Below, one piece after another: positions 25,561 to 34,029 of a stretch of DNA of 64,000 nucleotides; positions within the stretch are counted from its first letter, which is position 1, and every line of letters starts with the position of its first letter. This DNA comes from Bacteriovoracaceae bacterium (GTDB lineage: Bacteria; Bdellovibrionota; Bacteriovoracia; Bacteriovoracales; Bacteriovoracaceae): positions 1 through 64,000 of the forward strand of contig CANEUH010000008.1 in the NCBI GenBank assembly GCA_947441615.1, read 5' to 3'. The position numbers and the translations under genes are program-made. The notes below the pieces were generated by a model. It saw only the letters and a list, made by a program, of their open reading frames with translations, was not told the origin of the DNA and ran no database searches.

Positions 25561-28338
25561 ATGAGAGTCGTTCTTAAATTGACCATTGTACTGTGTTTGT
25601 CTGTCGGAACAATATTTGCTCAGGGAAATCAAAACTGTACTGCTCTTGGAAGTTCTCCACCTCCTTTATCAGTTGCAAATCTTCCTTGTTGTCAGGGTTT
25701 AAATACTAACAATGCAGGTCGATGTGACACGACACCAGCAATGGACCCTGCCCTTATTTCTTGTGCTAACGATTCCCTATGTTCGGGTGGATCAGCTTGT
25801 CTTCCTCAAACCACATCAGTGATGTTTAGTGGTTATAGTCCCACAAGTACCCTTGAGGACTATCCCAAAAGAGCTCAATTTGAAACTCAATTAGCGGGAA
25901 TCACTTCACCGAAAGATAACGGTGGAAGTTGTGCTCACTCCAAAGAATGTAAATCCTATAACTGTGTGGGCTCTCCTGGTCTATGTACTGAGAAAAAAGT
26001 GTGTCGATTCCTTGCGGAAGGAGAAATCTCTGTCGCAAATGTTAATTGCGGACCAAATCTTGTTAAGGCTTCTAATGGGAGTTGTCAGAGATCTGCTGAT
26101 TCTCAATATGGTCTTTATGCAGGGCTAATGGAGAATCCTGGTATAAGTTCAGACGATCAATGTAAAATGACCATTGATCAAGAAACCAAAAATAAAAGTC
26201 TCGTTGCCATGAGGTCCATCAGAGCGATGGAGTGGCTTTTTAGTACCATTAGTGTGATGGGTGAAAATGAATGTTTGGGTATCTTTCCATTACTGAGAGA
26301 GGGAATTGGAAAACCTGTTTATTCCGCTAGAAAAAATATTTTAAAAAACTACTCAATTGTAATGAGTCAGATTGAAGCCGATTTTCAGACTGTGCTAGCG
26401 GCTGGTGAAGCCTACAAAGCATCAGTATCAAATAATTCCCAAGTCGTTTCTCAAGGTACAAAAGTTACCTATGACGGAGTTATTGTTTCCCAAAAAGAAC
26501 TTGGGTCAAGACTCACATCTGGTTATGAGGCCATGATGTTAACCTATAGAAAAAACCTGTTAAATAAATCATATGAAATGGCCATGATGGAATTATTGAA
26601 TAGTGTCGCTCCAAAACTATCTGTGTTATCGACGGCGATGGAATCTTGGTCAAATGATGCAGAAAGTTGGAGTCTAGGCACAACTGTATACAATAACCGA
26701 GACTGTGATGGATCTCAATATGAAAAAAAAGAGTGGTGGGACTGGGATCGTCACCACTATCACCCTTTAAAAGATCGTTATGCTAATTTTTATGAAGTTA
26801 CTGGAAATAACACTAATAATTCCTCTATTATTGAAAGAGATATCGTTAAAAAGGTTCTCTCTTTAATTGGTGGTTATGCAAATGAGCAAGATGCCATCTC
26901 CGCATTTACGAAGCCTGTCTATGTTTTAATGGATCCACCTATGTATGGTGGAATGAATCATGGAAATTTTGGAGATCTAAAGTCCTCTTCAGACGCCACT
27001 GGTTTTGCTTTTTTTGGTTGGGGTGGGTTTCGCGATCATAGAAAAAAAGGGGATCTTAATGGGAACGGTTCACAAAGCCTCAAGGCCATGCATGATAAGT
27101 TAAAAATTAATATAAAAGATTTTTATAAGAATCTTAAAGAAGATCCTCAGCAGAATAAATTTATTTATGAGCCAGAGCTTGTTGATAGTACAGCAAGAGA
27201 TTGTTTCGATTCAGGAAAAACTCCTGCGTGCAGTGAGTTTGATACTTTTTTAGATGAAGTTGTTGATGAGTCATTCGCTCATTTCTTGAGCTATTCGATG
27301 AGAGAAGCTGGTTCTTTTACATGGAATGATGATATATGGTCAGCGATTTTGACCGGCGTTATCATTACTTATAATAACCGTTACAATGATTATTTTAATA
27401 ATGCGACAAGCTTAAGAAGAAAACTACTGGCAAAACTTGAAGTCGATATTCAAAACCTCTCTATGTATTACAATGCAGTCATTGCTGAGAGAGATAAGCA
27501 GAATGCTTGTATTGAGAGAGTAGCAAATGGAATTATTAATAGTGGAATCTTGGCCGGCGGAAATGATGGAATTCAGGAAGGAAATTATAATAACGGTGAA
27601 GGAAGTTTACTCAATTCAGGAGGTGGCTCTAGGGCTATTAGAGATCAGAAACTCTCGGCACTGACGAGAAATAATTATACTTTTAATTTGATGAATCCAA
27701 CTCTTTCAAAGATGGGAGATACTGCAAAGTTTGATGGATCTATGGGAGCTGGGTCTAGTTCTAGTGGAGCATCTGTTTCTTCTGGTATTGGCGCAACTCT
27801 CGCTGCGAGAATGAAATCGATGAAAGATAAGAATGCCAAAGCTTCATTAGCTGGAGTTAAGGTAGATTCGAAAATTAAAGCTGCTAATGACATCATGAAG
27901 AGCATGGGGAGTAAATATGGTAACTCTTCGTCTGGAAATTCAGCGGCGAGTATGGGAGCGAGTTCAGCGAGTGGTGGAAAAGCCTTTGGTTTTGGAGACG
28001 GTACAGGGGCGTCAACTTCAGGTGATAAGACTAATGAAATAGGGAATGGATCAGTTGGGGCCGCGCAAAATACTCAAATTGGAAATGGCCAGTATGGGTA
28101 TGAGAATTCGAGCGGAAACACTACAAATTCTAGTGAAGACTCGGCCAATGATGGAACGGGGATGAATGATGATGAAAAAGACAAATTACTAACAGAGGTT
28201 CAAAACAATATGGATCAGTTTCAACCTAATGAGGAAGATGGGATTTTCAAGGTTGTTTCTAAGGCCTATGTGAGAAATTTAGACCGCATTCTCATTAGAA
28301 AGAAAAAAATTGAACCCGAACCTTCAAATCTAAAATAA
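25561..28338 (+). CDS. Large secreted Cys-rich, Ser/Gly-rich protein of unknown function
   Basis: A 925-residue exported protein with a signal peptide to about residue 20. Residues 25-180 contain about 18 cysteines in compact clusters (CANDSLCSGGSAC, CAHSKEC, CVGSPGLC), resembling small disulfide modules. Residues 185-650 are mostly helical, rich in Asn, Tyr and charged residues, with an aromatic segment near 390-400. Residues 670-870 are a low-complexity Ser/Gly/Ala/Asn linker. The C-terminus is basic. No transmembrane anchor is obvious after the signal. A surface or secreted structural role is plausible. No family is recognised. Confidence 0.8.
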   Translation: MRVVLKLTIVLCLSVGTIFAQGNQNCTALGSSPPPLSVANLPCCQGLNTNNAGRCDTTPAMDPALISCANDSLCSGGSACLPQTTSVMFSGYSPTSTLEDYPKRAQFETQLAGITSPKDNGGSCAHSKECKSYNCVGSPGLCTEKKVCRFLAEGEISVANVNCGPNLVKASNGSCQRSADSQYGLYAGLMENPGISSDDQCKMTIDQETKNKSLVAMRSIRAMEWLFSTISVMGENECLGIFPLLREGIGKPVYSARKNILKNYSIVMSQIEADFQTVLAAGEAYKASVSNNSQVVSQGTKVTYDGVIVSQKELGSRLTSGYEAMMLTYRKNLLNKSYEMAMMELLNSVAPKLSVLSTAMESWSNDAESWSLGTTVYNNRDCDGSQYEKKEWWDWDRHHYHPLKDRYANFYEVTGNNTNNSSIIERDIVKKVLSLIGGYANEQDAISAFTKPVYVLMDPPMYGGMNHGNFGDLKSSSDATGFAFFGWGGFRDHRKKGDLNGNGSQSLKAMHDKLKINIKDFYKNLKEDPQQNKFIYEPELVDSTARDCFDSGKTPACSEFDTFLDEVVDESFAHFLSYSMREAGSFTWNDDIWSAILTGVIITYNNRYNDYFNNATSLRRKLLAKLEVDIQNLSMYYNAVIAERDKQNACIERVANGIINSGILAGGNDGIQEGNYNNGEGSLLNSGGGSRAIRDQKLSALTRNNYTFNLMNPTLSKMGDTAKFDGSMGAGSSSSGASVSSGIGATLAARMKSMKDKNAKASLAGVKVDSKIKAANDIMKSMGSKYGNSSSGNSAASMGASSASGGKAFGFGDGTGASTSGDKTNEIGNGSVGAAQNTQIGNGQYGYENSSGNTTNSSEDSANDGTGMNDDEKDKLLTEVQNNMDQFQPNEEDGIFKVVSKAYVRNLDRILIRKKKIEPEPSNLK

Positions 28339-29682
28339 TTACTTTCTTCTAATTCTTCGATAGCGCCGTTTTCCATAGCGGCGCTTTCTTGTTTCTTTAA
28401 GATTATCTTGTAAATCTTTTATATAAACAGCAAGCTCACGCCTATAGTTGACTTCACCATTTTCACCAATGTTTTCTACATCTAAGAACCAATGATTGTC
28501 CTTTGCCTGATTCTCAATCATGGTGAAATTAACTTTTGCCTTTTCGGCCACAACTCGCCAAGGATTATCATCCACTTCCTCAGAAAAGGTTTTTGAATGA
28601 AGGGGACTTGAAGTTATTTCGAAACTTGGTCTTCCAAACAAACTTCTTGGAAACTGCATGATTTCAGATAAGTGCCTATCGCCAGAGATGAAAACAAATG
28701 GGGTCGTCATTTGTTTTAATTCTGTGACAAAGGCTTGGAAATTTTCGGGATGATTGCCTTCGAAAGATTCATAGGAGTGATAGCCCCCGAAGAATTGATC
28801 TCCTTTAATAACTAAGCTTGGAGTAATCTCTTCTCTTAGTTTTGAATAAAACCAAGCGGTTTGATCTAGACCCAAGTGGGATCCTTCTTTCTCTTGGGAT
28901 CTAAAGCTTCTTCCATCAAGAAAATAAAGATTAAAGTCACCTAGTGAGAGTAAACCACCAACGCCATTAGACTTATTCCAATCATCGTCACTTAATTCTT
29001 GAGCAAAAAATGCTTCAAAAATATCCTTTGCTTCGTCCTTGTATTTGAAATCCCTATTGCCGTTATTTAAACCATAATCATGATCATCCCATAAACCATG
29101 AGTTGGAATGAGTTTTTGTTGAAAAAAGATTGGGTACCTGAGTCTCGCATCGACGTATCTTTCCCAAATAATTTCGGGATTTGTTAGAGTGTAGGAGTTT
29201 GCTGAGGATTGATCAGCATAAACGTTGTCTCCAATCATGAGTAAATACTCAGGATTTTTTGATGAAAGTGCATCCCATATTTTGAAATGTTTTGAATAAA
29301 AGTCACTCATACACGAGACAACAGCTAATTTTAGTTTTGATTCTTCTCTTTGTCCTCTCCCTACAAGGCGTTGGTCAATAATTTGCTCGTTCTCATAAAC
29401 ATACAAATTATAAACTTTTTTAAAATCTCGACCAAACAATGCTTTATGAACTCCATAATCAGAGAAATCTCTCGTAATTATTTTTGTTTCATCTGGATTG
29501 ATGATCTCTCCCGCTTCATCTCTTAATTCAAATCGAAGGATTCGATTTTTTTTAGCGACGACACTAAACTCAACTTCTTTTGTATTAGTGACTCCTTGAA
29601 TTATAGAGAGTTTGTCGGTCCGTTTAGAGGGTAAACGAGAACAACTAACTAAAAAGAGTATAATGAGGCAGTAGATTTTCAC
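28339..29682 (-). CDS. PhoD-like phosphodiesterase/alkaline phosphatase lipoprotein
   Basis: A 447-residue lipoprotein with a lipobox LVSC near residues 12-15 and GTG start overlapping the yceF stop. The PhoD metallophosphatase motifs are visible as MIGDNVYAD (near 145), WDDHDYGLNN (near 197) and ISGDRHLSEI (near 334). It probably hydrolyses phosphodiesters at the cell surface or in the periplasm. The last 15 residues are extremely Arg/Lys/Tyr-rich. Those codons also form a hairpin that may terminate the convergent gene, so this tail may be partly shaped by the DNA. Confidence 0.88.
   Translation of the reverse strand: MKIYCLIILFLVSCSRLPSKRTDKLSIIQGVTNTKEVEFSVVAKKNRILRFELRDEAGEIINPDETKIITRDFSDYGVHKALFGRDFKKVYNLYVYENEQIIDQRLVGRGQREESKLKLAVVSCMSDFYSKHFKIWDALSSKNPEYLLMIGDNVYADQSSANSYTLTNPEIIWERYVDARLRYPIFFQQKLIPTHGLWDDHDYGLNNGNRDFKYKDEAKDIFEAFFAQELSDDDWNKSNGVGGLLSLGDFNLYFLDGRSFRSQEKEGSHLGLDQTAWFYSKLREEITPSLVIKGDQFFGGYHSYESFEGNHPENFQAFVTELKQMTTPFVFISGDRHLSEIMQFPRSLFGRPSFEITSSPLHSKTFSEEVDDNPWRVVAEKAKVNFTMIENQAKDNHWFLDVENIGENGEVNYRRELAVYIKDLQDNLKETRKRRYGKRRYRRIRRK
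28362..28385 (+). terminator. Candidate terminator of the 925-codon gene, inside the phosphatase gene
   Basis: AGCGCCG at 28362-28368 pairs perfectly with CGGCGCT at 28379-28385 around a 10-base loop, followed by the T-rich TTCTTGTTTCTTT. It is 24 bases past the stop at 28338 and lies within the 3' coding end of the convergent PhoD-like gene. Confidence 0.45.
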
Positions 29683-30281
29683 AGGGGGTATCCTAGCTTT
29701 AGTAAGTGAGAAGTCAGATCAATCAGTGGAAGTCCAATGATCGCTGTATGGTCACTCATTTCGATTGTTTTAAATAATTTGATCCCTCTTGATTCCAGCT
29801 TGTAGCTACCGGCGCAATCGAGTGGAAGGTCTTCATTCACATAGGTATGAATTTCACTTAGGGTAAGGGGTCTCATATGAAGAGTTGTTTTGTTTATAAA
29901 GCTCTCACTCCCACCAGGGTACACTAAGGTTACTGCTGTAATGAGCTCATGAATTTTTCCCTGTAGGAGTGAGATTTGTTCTGTCGCAGCTTCAATCGAC
30001 CCTGGCTTATCAAAGATTTTACCATCTAATGTACAAACTTGATCTGAACCAATGACACAGGCATCGGGTCGTTTAACAAATACCGCTTGAGCTTTATATT
30101 TTGAAAGTAGTAATGAGAGTTCCGAAGGGGAGTGATTCTCTTGTTTTACTTTGTCCTCATCTACACCTGGTTTCATCATTTCAAAATCCCAGCCAAGTTG
30201 AGATAATAATTCACCTCTGTACTTAGAGGTTGATGCAAGAATAAGAGGGTAAGGTGGTTTTAGTGATTGATTTTTTCCCAT
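29679..30281 (-). CDS. yceF: Maf/YceF-type nucleoside triphosphate pyrophosphatase
   Basis: A protein of about 200 residues. LILASTSKYRGELL begins near residue 14, with VIGSDQVC carrying the catalytic Asp, and CAGSYKLESRGIKLF and LVGLP-like IIGLPL follow. This matches the YceF branch (m7GTP pyrophosphatase) better than Maf/YhdE. The start is set at ATG 30281 because it leaves a short overlap with the upstream gene and begins next to the conserved domain; an earlier in-frame ATG at 30323 would add 14 unrelated residues. Confidence 0.9.
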   Translation of the reverse strand: MGKNQSLKPPYPLILASTSKYRGELLSQLGWDFEMMKPGVDEDKVKQENHSPSELSLLLSKYKAQAVFVKRPDACVIGSDQVCTLDGKIFDKPGSIEAATEQISLLQGKIHELITAVTLVYPGGSESFINKTTLHMRPLTLSEIHTYVNEDLPLDCAGSYKLESRGIKLFKTIEMSDHTAIIGLPLIDLTSHLLKLGYPL

Positions 30282-30565
30282 ATTTTTAAGCAGAAAATTC
30301 TGTCCTGTTTGAGATCTTTCCAAGGAAAATCTAAAATAATATCTCTTGTTGGTGATTTATTTATCCCAGCAGAAATGCAACTCTTGCAGAGAGTAAGTGT
30401 GTAATATTTTCGATAGAAAGCGTAGATGGCCTGGTATTTATCATCTTTGGTGACAGCTTCACTTAAAACTTTATGAAGTTTCTTTGCATGTGAGGTCACA
30501 ATGTCATTTAGTTTTTTTGTCTCTTTATTTTCTGGATCAAGATGCCATTCATTTGGAATCATCAT
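30260..30565 (-). CDS. Small protein of unknown function between a ROK kinase and YceF
   Basis: A 101-residue, mostly helical, Lys-rich protein with a CKSC pair near residues 60-63, which could bind a metal. It overlaps the upstream ROK gene by 4 bases (ATGA) and the downstream yceF start by about 22, so it is embedded in a tight operon, which supports its being real. No recognised family. Confidence 0.75.
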   Translation of the reverse strand: MMIPNEWHLDPENKETKKLNDIVTSHAKKLHKVLSEAVTKDDKYQAIYAFYRKYYTLTLCKSCISAGINKSPTRDIILDFPWKDLKQDRIFCLKIWEKINH

Positions 30566-31503
30566 TTCGAAAAAACCTCATCTATAATATGGGCAGCTCC
30601 ACCATAGATCGCTCCCTTATCTGAAGATAGGTTCGCTGTGATAATTTTCACTTTCCCTTTTAATGAAAAGTGAACAAGCTCATCAAATTTTTTCAGGATG
30701 ACTTGATTAAAAGTATCACCCAGCTTAGAAACTCCACCACCAATAATAAATGCCTGTGGACCAAGTAAGACGGCCATAGATACAAGTCCCGTTGCTAGGT
30801 CTTGTGCAATGGTATTAATGATTGATGCTGCTTTAAGGTTTCCAGAATTAAACTCATGACCTAATTTTTCAATGCTCCACTCTTCTCTTGTGAGTTCGGT
30901 AATTGTTTGTTTAATTCCTTTCGCAGATAAATAGCTTTCCAGGTGATTCAGTCCCCCACAAGAACAAAGTCTTTTGTTCTCATTGGGAATGATGATGTGT
31001 CCACCCTCACCACCAAGGGCTTGATGACCTCGATAGAGTTTTCCATCAAGGATAAGTCCAGTTCCAACACCTGTTCCTAAAGTCACAAGGATGAAGTCTG
31101 TTAGATCCTTTCCAGCACCCCATTTCTTTTCACCTACTGCAGCAAGATTGGCATCGTTTTCAATTACGGCATTAGTTTTAAATTTCTTTTTAAAGAATTC
31201 CTGGAGCGGGACGTCTTTCCAGCCAAGATTTGGTGCATGATCAACGCTACCTGTAAAATAGTTTGCCATTGGGGCACCTACACCAACTCCAATGATTCTG
31301 GAATTTCCAAGACCAATGTTAAATTCTTTCAGAAGAATCTGCTCACATTCCTGAGCAAGTTGATCAATAAAATCCTCAGGGTTCAGAGTTTTTGATGTTG
31401 GATGAATGAGATAGCTTAAGAGTTTTCCATCGTGGTCAAAGAGACCAATTTTAGTATTTGTCCCGCCAATATCGATACCGAATGCTACCTGATCTTTCTT
31501 CAT
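30562..31503 (-). CDS. ROK-family sugar kinase (glucokinase-like)
   Basis: A 313-residue ROK kinase. The ATP-binding motif FGIDIGGTNTKIG is at 8-20, ENDANLAA near 113-120 carries the catalytic Asp, TLGTGVGTGLI near 139-149, GGEGGH near 161-166, and a CxCG zinc segment (CSCGGLNHLES) near 178. Likely a glucokinase; related sugars are possible. It is first in the ROK, small protein, yceF, PhoD run. Glucose from the GH15 enzyme at 48029 could feed it, by inference. Confidence 0.9.
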   Translation of the reverse strand: MKKDQVAFGIDIGGTNTKIGLFDHDGKLLSYLIHPTSKTLNPEDFIDQLAQECEQILLKEFNIGLGNSRIIGVGVGAPMANYFTGSVDHAPNLGWKDVPLQEFFKKKFKTNAVIENDANLAAVGEKKWGAGKDLTDFILVTLGTGVGTGLILDGKLYRGHQALGGEGGHIIIPNENKRLCSCGGLNHLESYLSAKGIKQTITELTREEWSIEKLGHEFNSGNLKAASIINTIAQDLATGLVSMAVLLGPQAFIIGGGVSKLGDTFNQVILKKFDELVHFSLKGKVKIITANLSSDKGAIYGGAAHIIDEVFSK

Positions 31504-31569
31504 AGCTTAAAACGCTATCATGAAACTTAAAGCAAAGCTATAATGTGAATAGTTCTAACGCCACATAAA

Positions 31570-32661
31570 GTGCCATGGCCACGAGGGTCAATTCAATTGA
31601 AACCAGTTAATCTTAATCAATTACTTTTCCATTCGAGTACAGATTGTTTGAGCTTCTTTCAATCTCCTATCACGTCGACCTCAGAGATGAATGATTTTGA
31701 AACTTTTTTCGAGGACATGCTTTCTCAGCTTTTAATTCAAGATAAAAAAAATCTTTTAAAGGGGTTAGAAAAAAATCGGATACAAATTAAAAAGATTTTG
31801 AAATCTAATTCTGAAAAGTCTCATGGCTTTTTTATTTCAGAATCGATGCAGGGATACATCGCTGTACAAAATAAAATTGATCCTTATTGCATGATTGGAA
31901 AGACCTTTCATGTTCGCCCTGTTTTGGAAGAGCTATTTGTTAATCCTGAATTTTTATTAGTAAATGTTTCACTTTACGATATTAAAATTTACAGGGGCGA
32001 TTTTCAGCACGTTGAGATCATTCAGCAATACGAATTCGATCAACTACCTAAAAATTTTAATGCTAATGCTTCAAGACTGTATGCACCTCAATATTTGGGT
32101 TTAGTTCCATACAAAACAATCCTTGCGATTAGAACGATTGCCCAAAAAATAAAAGATATGACTCTCTATGAGTCTCTACCAGTTGTTGTCACAGGGCTTG
32201 AAGAAATGAAATCGTTATTTTTGAAGTTTTTTGGTGAAAGATCTGGCATGATCACCCAATTTCATGATGACCTATTTGAAAAAACCTGCATTGAAATTCA
32301 GGAAAAATGTAAAAAATTTCGATTTGCTATTACAGATTACTATTCATTCCAACTTAAAGAACGTTTAAAGCGAATGATGAAATCAAATCTTATTTTAACT
32401 GATGTTGGTGACATCATTAAAGCGACACACAATGGTAAAATTGCTCATCTTGTAATTCCCTCAGAACAAAAATTGTGGGGGACGATAAATTTAGAAACAG
32501 GTGAGTACTCGATCCACAAGAAAAGTACTAAATCTTCAGTTGATATTTTGAACGAATTGGCCGAAGAAGTAATCAGGCAAGGGGGGAGAATTCAAATCTT
32601 AGTCCCTCATTTCTTTCCTAATAATTCTTTTGTACTAGGTGTTTTAAGAGGAAGTTTATGA
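31570..32661 (+). CDS. baeRF-like (archaeo-eukaryotic release-factor-related) protein
   Basis: A 363-residue protein resembling bacterial eRF1-like (baeRF) proteins: HVRPVLEELF followed by FLLVNVSLYDIKIYRGDF (near 115-143), a central domain with VVVTGLEEMKSLF, and a C-terminal eRF1 domain-3 pattern in EEVIRQGGRIQILVPHFF. Some relatives occur beside ribosome-rescue or toxin genes; function is unknown. The likely GTG start at 31570 has no clear ribosome site, so the N-terminus is uncertain. It overlaps the next gene by 4 bases. Confidence 0.6.
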   Translation: MPWPRGSIQLKPVNLNQLLFHSSTDCLSFFQSPITSTSEMNDFETFFEDMLSQLLIQDKKNLLKGLEKNRIQIKKILKSNSEKSHGFFISESMQGYIAVQNKIDPYCMIGKTFHVRPVLEELFVNPEFLLVNVSLYDIKIYRGDFQHVEIIQQYEFDQLPKNFNANASRLYAPQYLGLVPYKTILAIRTIAQKIKDMTLYESLPVVVTGLEEMKSLFLKFFGERSGMITQFHDDLFEKTCIEIQEKCKKFRFAITDYYSFQLKERLKRMMKSNLILTDVGDIIKATHNGKIAHLVIPSEQKLWGTINLETGEYSIHKKSTKSSVDILNELAEEVIRQGGRIQILVPHFFPNNSFVLGVLRGSL

Positions 32662-33203
32662 TTTATTCAAATTATTTTGATTATAAACCAGTTATCGGTG
32701 ACGGTGTCTTTGCTGCTGATGGCTCAAAAATCATTGGTCGTGCTGAATTAGCAGATCATGTAAGCATCTGGTTCAATACAGTCATTAGGGCGGATGTCAA
32801 TTTCATCAAGATTGGCCGGAACTCGAATATCCAAGACCTTTGTATGCTTCATGTGACTGAGCACAATTCCCTTACGATCGGTGAAAATACTTCTCTAGGT
32901 CATAGTGTTGTCCTTCATGGTTGTAAAATTGGGAATGGATGTTTGATTGGAATGGGAGCAATTATTCTAGATGGAGCAGTGATTGGTGATAATTGCTTAG
33001 TTGCGGCTGGTTCTATGGTCACACCAAATAAAAAATTTCCACCAGGAAGTATGATTAAAGGAAGACCCGCTGTTGTCGAAAGAGAATTAAGCCCTGATGA
33101 AATTTTTCAAATCTCGAATCATTATAAGTCCTATCTAGTCTATAAAGATCAATATTTGACTATGGATCAAAATGAAATTAATCAAAAAAAATCGAATAAC
33201 TAG
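32658..33203 (+). CDS. Gamma-carbonic-anhydrase-like hexapeptide-repeat protein
   Basis: A 181-residue left-handed beta-helix protein of the YrdA/CaiE/gamma-CA family. Metal-binding His residues lie in MLHVTEHN and GHSVVLHGC (near 64-97), and hexapeptide repeats (IGNGCLIGMGAIILDGAVIG) run to about residue 115. Whether it is an active carbonic anhydrase is uncertain, as many relatives are not. Its ATG overlaps the preceding stop (ATGA), and its end overlaps the YihY gene by 32 bases. Confidence 0.9.
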   Translation: MIYSNYFDYKPVIGDGVFAADGSKIIGRAELADHVSIWFNTVIRADVNFIKIGRNSNIQDLCMLHVTEHNSLTIGENTSLGHSVVLHGCKIGNGCLIGMGAIILDGAVIGDNCLVAAGSMVTPNKKFPPGSMIKGRPAVVERELSPDEIFQISNHYKSYLVYKDQYLTMDQNEINQKKSNN

Positions 33204-34029
33204 AACGAGAGATTTATTTCATAAAATCAGGAGGGATAATCTTTTCCTTCTTTCCTCCTCAATCTCTTATTATTCTGCGATCGCAATTGCACCCTTCCTT
33301 TTAATTATTCTCTCTCTGGCCTCATTCATTGGTGAAGAAATTAAACAACAAATTCAACATTTTTCAGCATCGCTTTCACCCGAGGCCGGTGCACTCGTAA
33401 AAATTATTTTTTCCAACATCAGAGAAGGTATTAATATTAGCTCATTCTCTGGGGTGATTGGTTTTCTTCTCCTTTTTTTAACTTCATCGGTAGTTTTTAT
33501 ACAGCTGAGATATTCCTTCGATGTGATTTTTGGGCATCATGAAGAAAGATTAAATAGATCGATTTGGGATGAAGTCTTAGAAAAGTTATTTGCGGTATTT
33601 ATTGTTTTTGTTTCTAGTTTTTTTCTTATCATTGCGAGCTCAGCACCGAGTCTCTTAAGAGTTTTTGTTTTTCAAAATTCATCAAATTCCTTGATTGATT
33701 TCTCACTTCATGTAATTAATTTTTTTATCTTCATTTTTATGTTTTGGGCAATTCATTATTTCACCCCTTCATTAAGACCTGGAAAAAGAGAAGCATTATC
33801 GATGGCACTTCTCTCAGCATTTTCCTTTTTTATCGGGAATCATTTATTGGGAATTTATTTTAAGAATGTTGCAACGGCTTCTATTTATGGTGCAGCTGGA
33901 TCTTTATTTGTTTTTCTCATCTGGTGCTACTATACGACCTTCACCGTTTTTTTAAGTGCAGAAATTATAGTGTTTTTAAAAAAATATAAAAAAAAGGCCC
34001 CTGAGGGCCTTGGTTATTTTTTAAGATAG
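33172..34029 (+). CDS. YihY/BrkB-family inner-membrane protein
   Basis: A 285-residue protein with about six membrane spans; SSSISYYSAIAIAPFLLIILSLAS near residues 25-48 and GAAGSLFVFLIWCYYTTFTVFLSAEI near 245-270 are the family signatures. Its role is unknown and it was once misassigned as RNase BN. The ATG lies inside the previous gene. Its last codons contain the terminator hairpin at 33994-34011, and its end overlaps speA by 16 bases. Confidence 0.88.
   Translation: MKLIKKNRITRTRDLFHKIRRDNLFLLSSSISYYSAIAIAPFLLIILSLASFIGEEIKQQIQHFSASLSPEAGALVKIIFSNIREGINISSFSGVIGFLLLFLTSSVVFIQLRYSFDVIFGHHEERLNRSIWDEVLEKLFAVFIVFVSSFFLIIASSAPSLLRVFVFQNSSNSLIDFSLHVINFFIFIFMFWAIHYFTPSLRPGKREALSMALLSAFSFFIGNHLLGIYFKNVATASIYGAAGSLFVFLIWCYYTTFTVFLSAEIIVFLKKYKKKAPEGLGYFLR
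33994..34011. terminator. Bidirectional terminator inside the yihY/speA 3' ends
   Basis: AAGGCCC at 33994-34000 pairs with GGGCCTT at 34005-34011 around CTGA. On the minus strand the stem is followed by a long T-rich tract (eight T, then ATATTTTTTT), an excellent terminator for speA. On the plus strand GGTTATTTTTT follows, adequate for the yihY transcript. It lies inside the yihY frame and a few bases beyond the speA stop. Confidence 0.8.
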
